Positions 1 through 5,634 of a stretch of 10,837 nt of DNA are shown here, piece by piece (position 1 is the first letter of the stretch; each line of letters begins with the position of its first letter). Location: the NCBI GenBank assembly GCA_900550095.1, contig URRG01000042.1:1-10837 (forward strand), written 5' to 3'. The DNA is from an uncultured Oscillospiraceae bacterium. Its GTDB lineage: Bacteria; Bacillota; Clostridia; Oscillospirales; Acutalibacteraceae. Both the position numbers and the translations under genes were made by a program. The notes below the pieces were generated by a model. The model was not told where the DNA came from, ran no database searches, and saw only the letters and a program-made list of their open reading frames with translations.

Positions 1-60
1 ACGCTCCAGGGGAAAGGTACCGGGCAGGCGCAGGAAAAGCAGCTGAAAAATATGATGGAA
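1..60. repeat. Direct repeat, copy 1 of 2 (60 bp, period 107)
   Basis: Bases 1-60 match bases 108-167 at every position except one (T at 55, C at 162). Similarity stops after base 60. The second copy lies inside the MATE coding region, where it encodes the TLQGKGTGQAQ segment of the N-terminus. The left edge of this copy is the window edge, so the repeat may extend further. It could be a recent tandem duplication of the MATE gene start or an assembly artefact at a contig end. Confidence 0.95.
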
Positions 61-92
61 AAACAAACAGGAAGAAAAGGAGGCCCGGCAGG

Positions 93-1529
93 ATGGATTC
101 GGAAAAGACGCTCCAGGGGAAAGGTACCGGGCAGGCGCAGGAAAAGCAGCTGAAAAATATGACGGAAACGCCCATTCCCAAGCTGGTGGTGAAGTTGGCC
201 GCACCTACCGTCGTCAGTATGGCGATGACCTCTGTGTATACTATGGCGGATACATTTTTTGTTTCCAGATTGGGAACAAGCGCCACCGGCGCGGTGGGAA
301 CCGTATTTTCTCTGATGGCGGTGATCCAGGCGGTGGGATTTACTTTGGGAATGGGCGGAGGAAGCCTGGTCTCCCGGTATCTGGGTGAAAAAAAGCAGAA
401 GGAGGCGGAAGAAACGGCGTCGGCTTCCTTTTATGGGGCCGCAGCCATAGGGATTTTGGCCGCGGTTCTGGGGCTTTCTTTTCTGGAGCCTCTTATGCGC
501 CTGCTGGGGGCTACGCCTACCATCCTGCCCTATGCCAGAGATTATGCCCGGAATATCCTCTTTTCGGCCCCCTTTATGTGCGCTTCTCTGGTGCTTGGGA
601 ACCTTCTCCGCTCCCAGGGCAAGACTGTCCTTTCCATGGTTGGACTGGGAGTCGGCGGCCTTGTCCATATCGGGCTGGATCCGGTGTTCATCTTCGGTAT
701 GCGGATGGGGATCGCCGGGGCTTCCTTAGCGGCTTTGGTCAGTCAGATCCTGAGCGCTGCGCTCCTCTTGTGGTGGTTTCTCAGAGGCAAGAGCCTGGTG
801 AGCGTTTCCCCCGGCAGAATTCCCCGCCGTTTTCCGGCCTACTGGGATATTCTCAAAACGGGATTTCCTTCCTTTTGCCGCCATGGGCTCGCGGGAATCG
901 CCACTGCGGCGCTCAACAACGGCGCCGCAGTGTATGGGGATGAAGCGGTGGCGGGCATCTCCCTTGCGGGAAGGCTCTTCATGTTCGTCCTTTCCATTAT
1001 GATTGGTTTTGGACAGGGCTTTCAGCCGGCCGCGGGCTACAATTACGGAGCCGGCTCCTACAGTCGGGTAAAGCAGGCCATGCGTTTCTGTATGATAACC
1101 GGTACGGTGCTCATGACGGTTTTAGGGGCTGCGGGCTTTGCCTTTGCGCCTAGGATCATCTCCCTTTTCCGGGGAGACGACCCGAAGGTGGTTGAAATCG
1201 GCGCGTTTGTGCTCAGGGCCCAGTGCCTGACGCTGCCCCTTCAGCCCTTGGCCACAATAGCGGCTATGGCGTTCCAGGCTCTGGGGCGCACCTTCAGGGC
1301 TGTGCTTCTTTCATCGGCCCGGCAGGGCGTTTTCTTCCTGCCCCTTATTTTTCTTCTTCCCATATGGCTGGGGCTTCTGGGGGTGGAAATAGCCCAGGCT
1401 TCTGCGGATATTTTAACCGCCCTGCTTTGTGTTCCCATGCTGCGGCGCTTTTTCCGGGAACTGGAGCAGAATGAAAAGAAGGGCGGAGACAGCGCTTGTG
1501 CAGACCGGAAACCGAGCCGGAGAGCGTAG
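93..1529 (+). CDS. MATE family efflux transporter (multidrug/cation antiporter)
   Basis: This encodes a 478-residue integral membrane protein of the MATE (multi antimicrobial extrusion) family. These proteins export drugs or metabolites in exchange for Na+ or H+. The first MATE repeat begins near residue 29 (PKLVVKLAAPT), followed by the typical MADTFFVSRLGT (51-62), GFTLGMGGGSLVSRYLG (82-98) and GLDPVFIFG (194-202). The second repeat contains GFGQGFQPAAGYNYGA (305-320) and QALGRTFRA (395-403). Many hydrophobic stretches fit the usual 12 membrane segments, and the length is normal apart from about 22 extra hydrophilic N-terminal residues. ATG at 93 is preferred because AAGGAGG lies nine bases upstream; ATG at 159 (MTETP) would match the commoner family N-terminus but has no good ribosome binding site. 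The gene converges on the Crp/Fnr gene. The substrate cannot be read from sequence. Confidence 0.95.
   Translation: MDSEKTLQGKGTGQAQEKQLKNMTETPIPKLVVKLAAPTVVSMAMTSVYTMADTFFVSRLGTSATGAVGTVFSLMAVIQAVGFTLGMGGGSLVSRYLGEKKQKEAEETASASFYGAAAIGILAAVLGLSFLEPLMRLLGATPTILPYARDYARNILFSAPFMCASLVLGNLLRSQGKTVLSMVGLGVGGLVHIGLDPVFIFGMRMGIAGASLAALVSQILSAALLLWWFLRGKSLVSVSPGRIPRRFPAYWDILKTGFPSFCRHGLAGIATAALNNGAAVYGDEAVAGISLAGRLFMFVLSIMIGFGQGFQPAAGYNYGAGSYSRVKQAMRFCMITGTVLMTVLGAAGFAFAPRIISLFRGDDPKVVEIGAFVLRAQCLTLPLQPLATIAAMAFQALGRTFRAVLLSSARQGVFFLPLIFLLPIWLGLLGVEIAQASADILTALLCVPMLRRFFRELEQNEKKGGDSACADRKPSRRA
108..167. repeat. Direct repeat, copy 2 of 2, inside the MATE gene 5' end
   Basis: This is the second copy of the 60-base sequence at 1-60, with a single mismatch. 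The 107-base period is not a multiple of three, so copy 1 is in a different frame from the MATE gene. The peptide encoded in the MATE frame (codons 6-25) is hydrophilic and lies ahead of the first membrane segment, so an insertion here could be tolerated. Confidence 0.95.
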
Positions 1530-1554
1530 GGGGCCTGAAGGCCTAATAAAGGGC

Positions 1555-2250
1555 CTAAGGACGCTGTAGACGGGAGAAGGACTCCAGCTTCTGTGGATTC
1601 AGAAGGGAGATGGAGCCGTAGCCCGTGGAGATCCATCCCCTCCCCGCGAAGGCGGCCAGAACCCGGCTGACCGTGACCCGGCTGACGCCCGCCAGGGAGG
1701 CCAGCTCTTCATGGGTGGCCCGCACGGTCCGCGGGCCCTGAACGGAAGAAACCTCCCGCCGGGAAAGCTGCAGCAGCAGTTCCGCAAGCCGTTGATCCGC
1801 CTGCTGAAAGGTCATGCTGTCCACCTGGGCGGAGAGCATCCGTATAGTGCCCGAAAGGTAGCGGCAAAGCTCCAAAGCCAGCTCCGGCCTTTTGCGGAAG
1901 CTTTCCAGCAGGATAGGTTGGTCTATGGCGATGATCTGGGATTTTTCTATGGTTTTTGCAGAAGAGACCCGTGGACTTCCGCTGAAAAAGGAGGCTTCTC
2001 CCAAAAGACTCCCAGACTGGGCGATAGCCAGCGTTTTTTCGGCTCCCTCCGGCGAGCTGAGAAATATACGGGCCCGGCCGCTTTTCAAATAATAAAACCG
2101 CTCCGCCGTTTCCTCCTGCAGATAGATGAGCTGGTTGGCTCCATAAAGCTTTACAGGCTGCGTTTCCTCCAGGAACCGCCAGGGATTCTCTTTTTGCCCC
2201 TTCTGTGTGGCCGGTAAATGGGAAAAGCCTTCGGGATTAAATGCTGCCAT
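1555..2250 (-). CDS. Crp/Fnr family transcriptional regulator
   Basis: This encodes a 231-residue regulator with an N-terminal cyclic-nucleotide-binding-like beta-roll (about residues 28-110) and a C-terminal winged helix-turn-helix (about 178-218, ATHEELASLAGVSRVTVSRV). The effector pocket keeps GE (84-85) and Arg94, but the Ser that follows this Arg in E. coli CRP is Val. There is only one Cys (129), so an FNR-type iron-sulfur cluster is unlikely. In the recognition helix VSRVTVSRV, both CRP-like Arg positions are kept but the position of CRP Glu181 is Val, which suggests a DNA target other than the classical CRP or FNR box. ATG at 2250 is chosen over the TTG at 2253 because AGGAGG lies seven bases before it. 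The ligand and regulon are unknown; the neighbouring MATE gene is convergent, so adjacency does not prove control. Confidence 0.92.
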   Translation of the reverse strand: MAAFNPEGFSHLPATQKGQKENPWRFLEETQPVKLYGANQLIYLQEETAERFYYLKSGRARIFLSSPEGAEKTLAIAQSGSLLGEASFFSGSPRVSSAKTIEKSQIIAIDQPILLESFRKRPELALELCRYLSGTIRMLSAQVDSMTFQQADQRLAELLLQLSRREVSSVQGPRTVRATHEELASLAGVSRVTVSRVLAAFAGRGWISTGYGSISLLNPQKLESFSRLQRP

Positions 2251-2343
2251 CAAGTTTCCTCCTGCGAAACCAGGCCGGCTTAAATAGCTTTTTTATAGCT
2301 GGAGTGCCTGGCCGTTTCTGTTGTCTCATGTGGATACTATAAA

Positions 2344-2371
2344 GATATAGCATGATTTTGTGCGTTGTCAA
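2344..2371 (-). promoter_or_regulatory. Sigma-A-type promoter of the Crp/Fnr gene
   Basis: Read on the minus strand, a perfect -35 box TTGACA (2371-2366) is followed by a 16-base spacer and a TATATC -10 box (2349-2344). Transcription would begin near 2337 and give a leader of roughly 85 bases. That leader contains short complementary arms (CCAGG/CCTGG) and a repeated AGCTAT motif, too weak to call a riboswitch. Confidence 0.6.
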
Positions 2372-2395
2372 CCACTGGGAGAGATGGGCAAAGAG

Positions 2396-2428
2396 AAAGC
2401 CGGAGAGGACAATTCCCTCTCCGGCTTT
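2396..2428 (-). terminator. Rho-independent terminator of leuCD
   Basis: A perfect 13-base inverted repeat (2396-2408 with 2416-2428, AAAGCCGGAGAGG and its complement) has a 7-base loop. It lies about 75 bases beyond the leuD stop. On the minus strand the stem is followed by a T-rich stretch (CTTTCTCTTTG). It sits just upstream of the Crp/Fnr promoter and would insulate that gene from leuCD read-through. No gene reads into it on the plus strand. Confidence 0.85.
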
Positions 2429-2501
2429 GTTTCGCTGATTCCCTTTGCTGTCTTGTATAAGCTGCCTGTTTCAACCAAAGAAAGGAAAACCGCGGTGAAC
2501 T

Positions 2502-2984
2502 TTATTTTGCGATACTGTTCAACAGGCCGCCCTTCTGAATGATGTTCTGGATGAAAGGCGGGAAGGGCTGGGCCTGATAGGTCTTCCCGGTGGTCAGATT
2601 AGAGATAAGGCCGGTGTCAAAATCCACGGATACCTCGTCGCCGTCTTGAATGTCTTCCGCAGCTTCCGGACATTCCAGAATGGGCATGCCGATGTTGATA
2701 GCATTGCGGTAGAAAATGCGCGCATAGGTGGAGGCGATTACACAGGAGATACCACAGGCTTTGATGGCGATGGGAGCATGCTCCCGGGAAGAACCGCAGC
2801 CGAAATTCTTCTTTGCTACAATGATATCCCCCGGCTGGGCCTTTTTCACAAAGTCCTTGTCGATATCCTCCATACAGTGGGCCGCCAGCTCCGCGTGAGA
2901 GGCGGTGTTCAGATAGCGGGCGGGGATGATCACGTCCGTATCCACATTGTCGCCGTATTTGAATACTCTTCCTTTAGCGTTCAT
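2502..2984 (-). CDS. leuD: 3-isopropylmalate dehydratase small subunit (LeuD, short type)
   Basis: This is the small, swivel-domain subunit of an isopropylmalate isomerase. With LeuC it interconverts 2- and 3-isopropylmalate in leucine synthesis in the cytosol. At 160 residues it is of the short archaeal/clostridial LeuD2 type rather than the roughly 200-residue enterobacterial form. Family motifs are DTDVIIPARYLNT (15-27) and NFGCGSSREHAP (60-71). The loop YLNT (24-27) falls where the family's substrate-specificity loop lies. The start has GAGGAGG nine bases upstream, and the gene lies 21 bases after leuC, so the two are one operon. Homoaconitase or another hydro-lyase of the same family is possible, because no leuA, leuB or lysine gene is in view to fix the pathway. 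Confidence 0.92.
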   Translation of the reverse strand: MNAKGRVFKYGDNVDTDVIIPARYLNTASHAELAAHCMEDIDKDFVKKAQPGDIIVAKKNFGCGSSREHAPIAIKACGISCVIASTYARIFYRNAINIGMPILECPEAAEDIQDGDEVSVDFDTGLISNLTTGKTYQAQPFPPFIQNIIQKGGLLNSIAK

Positions 2985-3005
2985 ATGGTAAAACCTCCTC
3001 TCAGA

Positions 3006-4265
3006 TCAAAGCGCAGCCGGGTCGGTGATGCAGCCGGTAACGGCGCTGGCTGCTGCCACAGCAGGGCTGGCAAGATAGACTTCGCTTTCCACGTGGCCCA
3101 TACGGCCTACGAAATTCCGGTTGGTGGTGGAAACAGCCTTTTCTCCTTTGCCAAGAACGCCCATATGGCCGCCCAGGCAGGGGCCGCAAGTAGGTGTGCT
3201 GAATACGGCGCCCGCTTCGATAAAGATTTCCGCCAGACCTTCCCGCACGCACTGCAGGTAGATTTCCTGGGTGCCGGGAATGATGATGCAGCGAACGCCG
3301 TCTGCTACCTTCCTGCCCTTGAGGATCTCAGCTGCCGTGCGCATATCCTCCATGCGTCCGTTGGTGCAGGAGCCAATCACGCTCTGGTCGATCTTTACCT
3401 CGCCAGCTTCGTCGATGGTGCGGGTGTTTTCGGGCAAATGGGGGAAGGCCACCGTAGGCCGCAGCGTGCTCAGATCAATTTCCACAACAGAATCGTAAAC
3501 AGCGTCCGGATCTGCCTCGTATACGACTGCCTCTCTCTGGAAGCGGCCTTTTCCGTATTCCAGGGTGACTTCGTCCACGGGGAAAATACCGTTTTTAGCC
3601 CCGGCCTCAATGGCCATATTGGCGATGCAGAGGCGGTCGTCCATGGAAAGGTTTTTGACGCCGTCTCCGGTGAATTCCAGGGATTTGTAGAGGGCGCCGT
3701 CCACACCGATGGTCCCGATCAGGTGCAGGATCACATCCTTGCCGCTGACCCATTTGGGAAGCTTCCCGGTGAGCTTCACCTGAATAGCGGAGGGAACCTT
3801 AAACCAAGCCTTGCCGGAGATCATGCCGGCCGCCATATCTGTGCTTCCCACACCGGTGGAAAAAGCGCCTACGGCTCCATAGGTGCAGGTGTGGGAATCG
3901 GCGCCGATGATACAGTCGCCGGGCACAACGATCCCCTGCTCGGGCAGAAGGGCGTGCTCGATACCCATGCGGCCTACGTCAAAGAAATTCTTGATGTCGT
4001 ATTTCCCGGCGAAGGTCCGGGTCTGGCGGCATTGCTCGGCGGCTTTGATATCCTTGTTCGGGGCAAAATGATCCAGCACAAGAGCGATGCGGGTGTTGTC
4101 GAAGACGGAATCGGCCCCGCATTTTTCAAATTCATTGATAGCCACAGGGGAAGTGATATCGTTGCCCAGAACCATATCCAATTTGGCGTCGATCAGCTGG
4201 CCCGCTTCCACATAATCGAGCCCCGCGTGTGCGGCCAATATTTTTTGGGTCATGGTCATTCCCAT
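3006..4265 (-). CDS. leuC: 3-isopropylmalate dehydratase large subunit (LeuC, short type)
   Basis: This is the 419-residue catalytic large subunit of an aconitase-superfamily isopropylmalate isomerase, binding a [4Fe-4S] cluster and pairing with LeuD. Expected motifs are present: GADSHTCTYGA (about 121-131), GSCTNGR with cluster Cys300, and PTCGPCLGG with cluster Cys360 and Cys363. The 60 and 3 residue spacing of the cluster cysteines matches that of E. coli LeuC. It is shorter than the roughly 466-residue enterobacterial form, as expected of the LeuC2/HacA-type group. I place the start at 4265 (MGMTMTQ) because AAGGAGG lies eight bases upstream and family members begin here; an in-frame ATG at 4304 would add 13 unusual residues. 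It is the first gene of a leftward leuCD operon with a long leader. Confidence 0.95.
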   Translation of the reverse strand: MGMTMTQKILAAHAGLDYVEAGQLIDAKLDMVLGNDITSPVAINEFEKCGADSVFDNTRIALVLDHFAPNKDIKAAEQCRQTRTFAGKYDIKNFFDVGRMGIEHALLPEQGIVVPGDCIIGADSHTCTYGAVGAFSTGVGSTDMAAGMISGKAWFKVPSAIQVKLTGKLPKWVSGKDVILHLIGTIGVDGALYKSLEFTGDGVKNLSMDDRLCIANMAIEAGAKNGIFPVDEVTLEYGKGRFQREAVVYEADPDAVYDSVVEIDLSTLRPTVAFPHLPENTRTIDEAGEVKIDQSVIGSCTNGRMEDMRTAAEILKGRKVADGVRCIIIPGTQEIYLQCVREGLAEIFIEAGAVFSTPTCGPCLGGHMGVLGKGEKAVSTTNRNFVGRMGHVESEVYLASPAVAAASAVTGCITDPAAL

Positions 4266-4332
4266 GAAGCATTCCTCCTTTTCGTTCCCTTTGTTTTTCT
4301 CCATTTCACAGAAATCCCTGGGCCTCGTGCCT

Positions 4333-4417
4333 GGAATGCCGCTCTGAAAGAGTATGAAAGCAGAGTGCTTTAGGCCTCCATAGCCGACTTATAGCCTGTA
4401 GCCTGCGCAAGCATTCC
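4333..4417 (-). promoter_or_regulatory. leuC leader secondary structure (candidate)
   Basis: In the leftward leuC leader, GGAATGC (4417-4411) can pair with GCATTCC (4339-4333). A CTCTG/CAGAG hairpin (4365-4361 with 4346-4342) lies inside it with a 14-base loop. The leader downstream of the putative -10 box is about 180 bases, long enough for post-initiation control. No run of T follows the stems, so this is not a plain terminator. The pairing is real; the function is inference. Confidence 0.3.
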
Positions 4418-4455
4418 CATGCCATTCACTTTCCCGGGGGAATCCTATATATACC

Positions 4456-4461
4456 ATTATA
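4456..4461 (-). promoter_or_regulatory. Candidate -10 box of the leuCD promoter
   Basis: The minus strand shows a perfect TATAAT at 4461-4456. The expected -35 position is occupied by a T-rich stretch (ACTTTT) with poor match to TTGACA, so the promoter may need an activator. Transcription would begin near 4449. Confidence 0.4.
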
Positions 4462-4529
4462 GCATAGGAGCCAATAAAAAAAGTATCATGTGTTACAATT
4501 TAAAAATTTTGATCTGTTATTTTGGCCTT

Positions 4530-4564
4530 AACTGTAAGTTGAGTGAAAATGCAACTGATAGTTG
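4530..4564. promoter_or_regulatory. Paired 12-13 base dyads, candidate operators
   Basis: AACTGTAAGTTG (4530-4541) and AACTGATAGTTG (4553-4564) differ at two central bases and start 23 bases apart, about two helical turns. The second is a clean dyad, CAACT-GAT-AGTTG (4552-4564). They lie between the divergent -10 boxes of leuC and the XRE gene, where an autoregulator could bind. The binding protein is not known; the adjacent XRE regulator is the obvious candidate. Confidence 0.4.
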
Positions 4565-4617
4565 TAAATAAAAGCCAAAATCAACGAATAATTGCTGTTA
4601 AAAAAAGAAATTTCAGT

Positions 4618-4623
4618 TATAAT
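4618..4623 (+). promoter_or_regulatory. Candidate -10 box of the XRE regulator promoter
   Basis: A perfect TATAAT lies 75 bases before the XRE start codon. A TTGCTG (4592-4597) lies 20 bases upstream, a longer spacer than sigma-A normally uses, so the -35 is uncertain. The dyads at 4530-4564 lie upstream of it. Confidence 0.4.
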
Positions 4624-4698
4624 GTAAATATCAGAATACAGCTTAGATCTATTTGTAATCTGGTGGCTGATTATTCCATGTTTGAAAGGGGCCTTTAT

Positions 4699-5214
4699 AT
4701 GAATATAGCGGAAATATTAGGAAAAAATCTTTTAGCCCTTCGCAAGGAGAAGGGATGGACACAGGATGAAGTGGCAGAAAAGCTTGGCATTTCGGCTCAG
4801 GCTGTCTCCAAATGGGAAAATGGTGTTTCCTGCCCGGATATCACCCTGCTGCCCGGACTTTCGGATTTGTATGGCGTATTGGTGGATGATCTTCTGCGGG
4901 ATGAGGAGGAACGAAGAAAAAGGCAAGGAGCTATTATGGCTTATGTTCCCGAGGAAAAACGGAAGAAACCCGAAGAGATGCTGTTCCGCATTTTGGTAGA
5001 TAGCCAGGGTGGCGATAAGGTGCGCATAAACCTGCCTTTGCCTCTCTTAAAAGCGGGGATGGATTTGGGAATCGCCTCCAGCTTTACCGGAAAAGATGCC
5101 TTAAAGGATATCGATTTGGAACAGGTGTTCCGTTTAGCAGAAAACGGTGTTCTGGGCAAGCTGGTTGAGGTGGAAAGCGCCGGCGGAGACCATGTGGAAA
5201 TTGTGGTGGAGTGA
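4699..5214 (+). CDS. XRE-family regulator with C-terminal YvlB/LiaX-like (SHOCT-like) domain
   Basis: This encodes a 171-residue protein with an N-terminal XRE/Cro helix-turn-helix (about residues 8-62; GWTQDEVAEKLGISAQAVSKWENG) and a charged linker (67-93). The C-terminal domain (about 94-171) runs from KVRINLPLPLLKAG to LVEVESAGGDHVEIVVE. That pattern, with an INLPLPL strand, a helical middle and a final G-K-L-V-E-V-E...G-D-x-V-E-I strand pair, resembles the small domain of YvlB/LiaX-type proteins linked to cell-envelope responses in Firmicutes; this assignment is from memory of the pattern. ATG at 4699 is chosen because AAAGGGG lies about seven bases upstream and the HTH begins normally; the frame stays open upstream to 4543, but the extra residues look like translated promoter. 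Its stop overlaps the next start (TGATG). It probably controls the downstream genes, itself, or both. Confidence 0.88.
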   Translation: MNIAEILGKNLLALRKEKGWTQDEVAEKLGISAQAVSKWENGVSCPDITLLPGLSDLYGVLVDDLLRDEEERRKRQGAIMAYVPEEKRKKPEEMLFRILVDSQGGDKVRINLPLPLLKAGMDLGIASSFTGKDALKDIDLEQVFRLAENGVLGKLVEVESAGGDHVEIVVE

Positions 5215-5459
5215 TGAAGATAGATATAAAAAGTGGAGATTTCCATATGAAGCTGCCTCTGCCGCCTTCTCTGGCGTTTAACAGGTTGACCGCCTATTTG
5301 GGGAAAAAGGCTCTTACAAATTCTCCACAGCCGGAGATACCGCCAGAGAAGATAGAGGAACTTTTCACACTTTTGCGGAAGATGTCGAAACAATATCCGG
5401 GGCTGCTTTTAATAGAGGTGGAGGAACAAAACGGAGATCATGTTTACATCTATCTGTGA
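5214..5459 (+). CDS. Small stand-alone homologue of the regulator's C-terminal domain
   Basis: This is an 81-residue protein without a helix-turn-helix or signal peptide. It starts at the ATG that shares one base with the stop of the regulator gene (TGATG), so the two should be translationally coupled. Its layout repeats the C-terminal domain of the regulator: FHMKLPLP (10-17) parallels VRINLPLP, and LIEVEEQNGDHVYIYL (66-81) parallels LVEVESAGGDHVEIVV, with a helical middle between. I infer a domain duplication followed by divergence. It may bind the regulator or compete for its ligand or partner. A GTG at 5211 is an alternative start one codon earlier. I do not recognise a named family for this short form. 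Confidence 0.75.
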   Translation: MKIDIKSGDFHMKLPLPPSLAFNRLTAYLGKKALTNSPQPEIPPEKIEELFTLLRKMSKQYPGLLLIEVEEQNGDHVYIYL

Positions 5460-5534
5460 GAGGGCATAGTGTTTTATGGCAGAAGAAAACAGCATAGCCT
5501 GAAAAGCCTGTGTATCCCGCACCGATAAGAAACA

Positions 5535-5578
5535 GCGGCATGGCCGCAGTGTTGCGGCGCTGCTGTGTTGCCGCGCAA
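5535..5578 (+). promoter_or_regulatory. Four alternating GC-rich segments upstream of the ABC genes (candidate attenuator-like leader)
   Basis: GCGGC (5535-5539), GCCGCA (5543-5548), TGCGGC (5553-5558) and GCCGC (5570-5574) alternate, so segments 1:2, 2:3 and 3:4 can each pair but not all at once. The 2:3 stem is six base pairs with a GTGT tetraloop. A TTGCG/CGCAA pairing (5552-5556 with 5574-5578) competes with 3:4. The structure begins 75 bases after the small gene and ends 56 bases before the first ABC start. No T-run follows, so simple termination is not shown. Confidence 0.35.
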
Positions 5579-5634
5579 TATTGAGAAATAGGACTGGGGA
5601 ACAATTGGGTAACCCTGCCGAGGAGGAAATTGAT

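Larger units (their letters stand above)
4266..4698. other. Divergent intergenic region between leuC and the XRE regulator
   Basis: This 433-base region carries no convincing gene on either strand. Its half nearest leuC (4266-4440) is GC-richer and would be transcribed as the leuC leader. Its half nearest the XRE gene (about 4440-4690) is distinctly AT-rich. It holds a TATAAT box for each direction, two related dyads (4530-4541, 4552-4564), three TAGCC repeats (4381, 4392, 4399) and nested complementary segments in the leuC leader. I see no T-box AGGGTGGNACC core, so classical T-box control of leuCD is not supported. Confidence 0.7.

Noticed and set aside
1536..1556. Short AGGCC/GGCCT inverted repeat between the MATE and Crp/Fnr stops
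   Set aside because: The stem is only five base pairs, overlaps the Crp/Fnr stop codon and has no T-run on either strand, so it does not support a terminator call.
2646..4373. 575-codon open frame on the plus strand across leuC and leuD
   Set aside because: It lies antisense to two clear genes with catalytic motifs and gives a His/Gly/Ala-rich protein with no recognisable domain. It is a shadow of codon bias.
4266..4455. T-box riboswitch upstream of leuC
   Set aside because: The leader is long enough, but I find no T-box core (AGGGTGGNACC-like) and no terminator/antiterminator pair.
4543..4698. Upstream in-frame extension of the XRE regulator
   Set aside because: The extra 52 residues come from the AT-rich promoter region, have no ribosome binding site and precede a normal XRE N-terminus.
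5540..5584. 14-codon ORF upstream of the ABC genes as a RiPP precursor
   Set aside because: It has no ribosome binding site and no leader/core pattern, and no maturation enzyme is nearby. Its codons mainly reflect the GC-rich hairpin segments.
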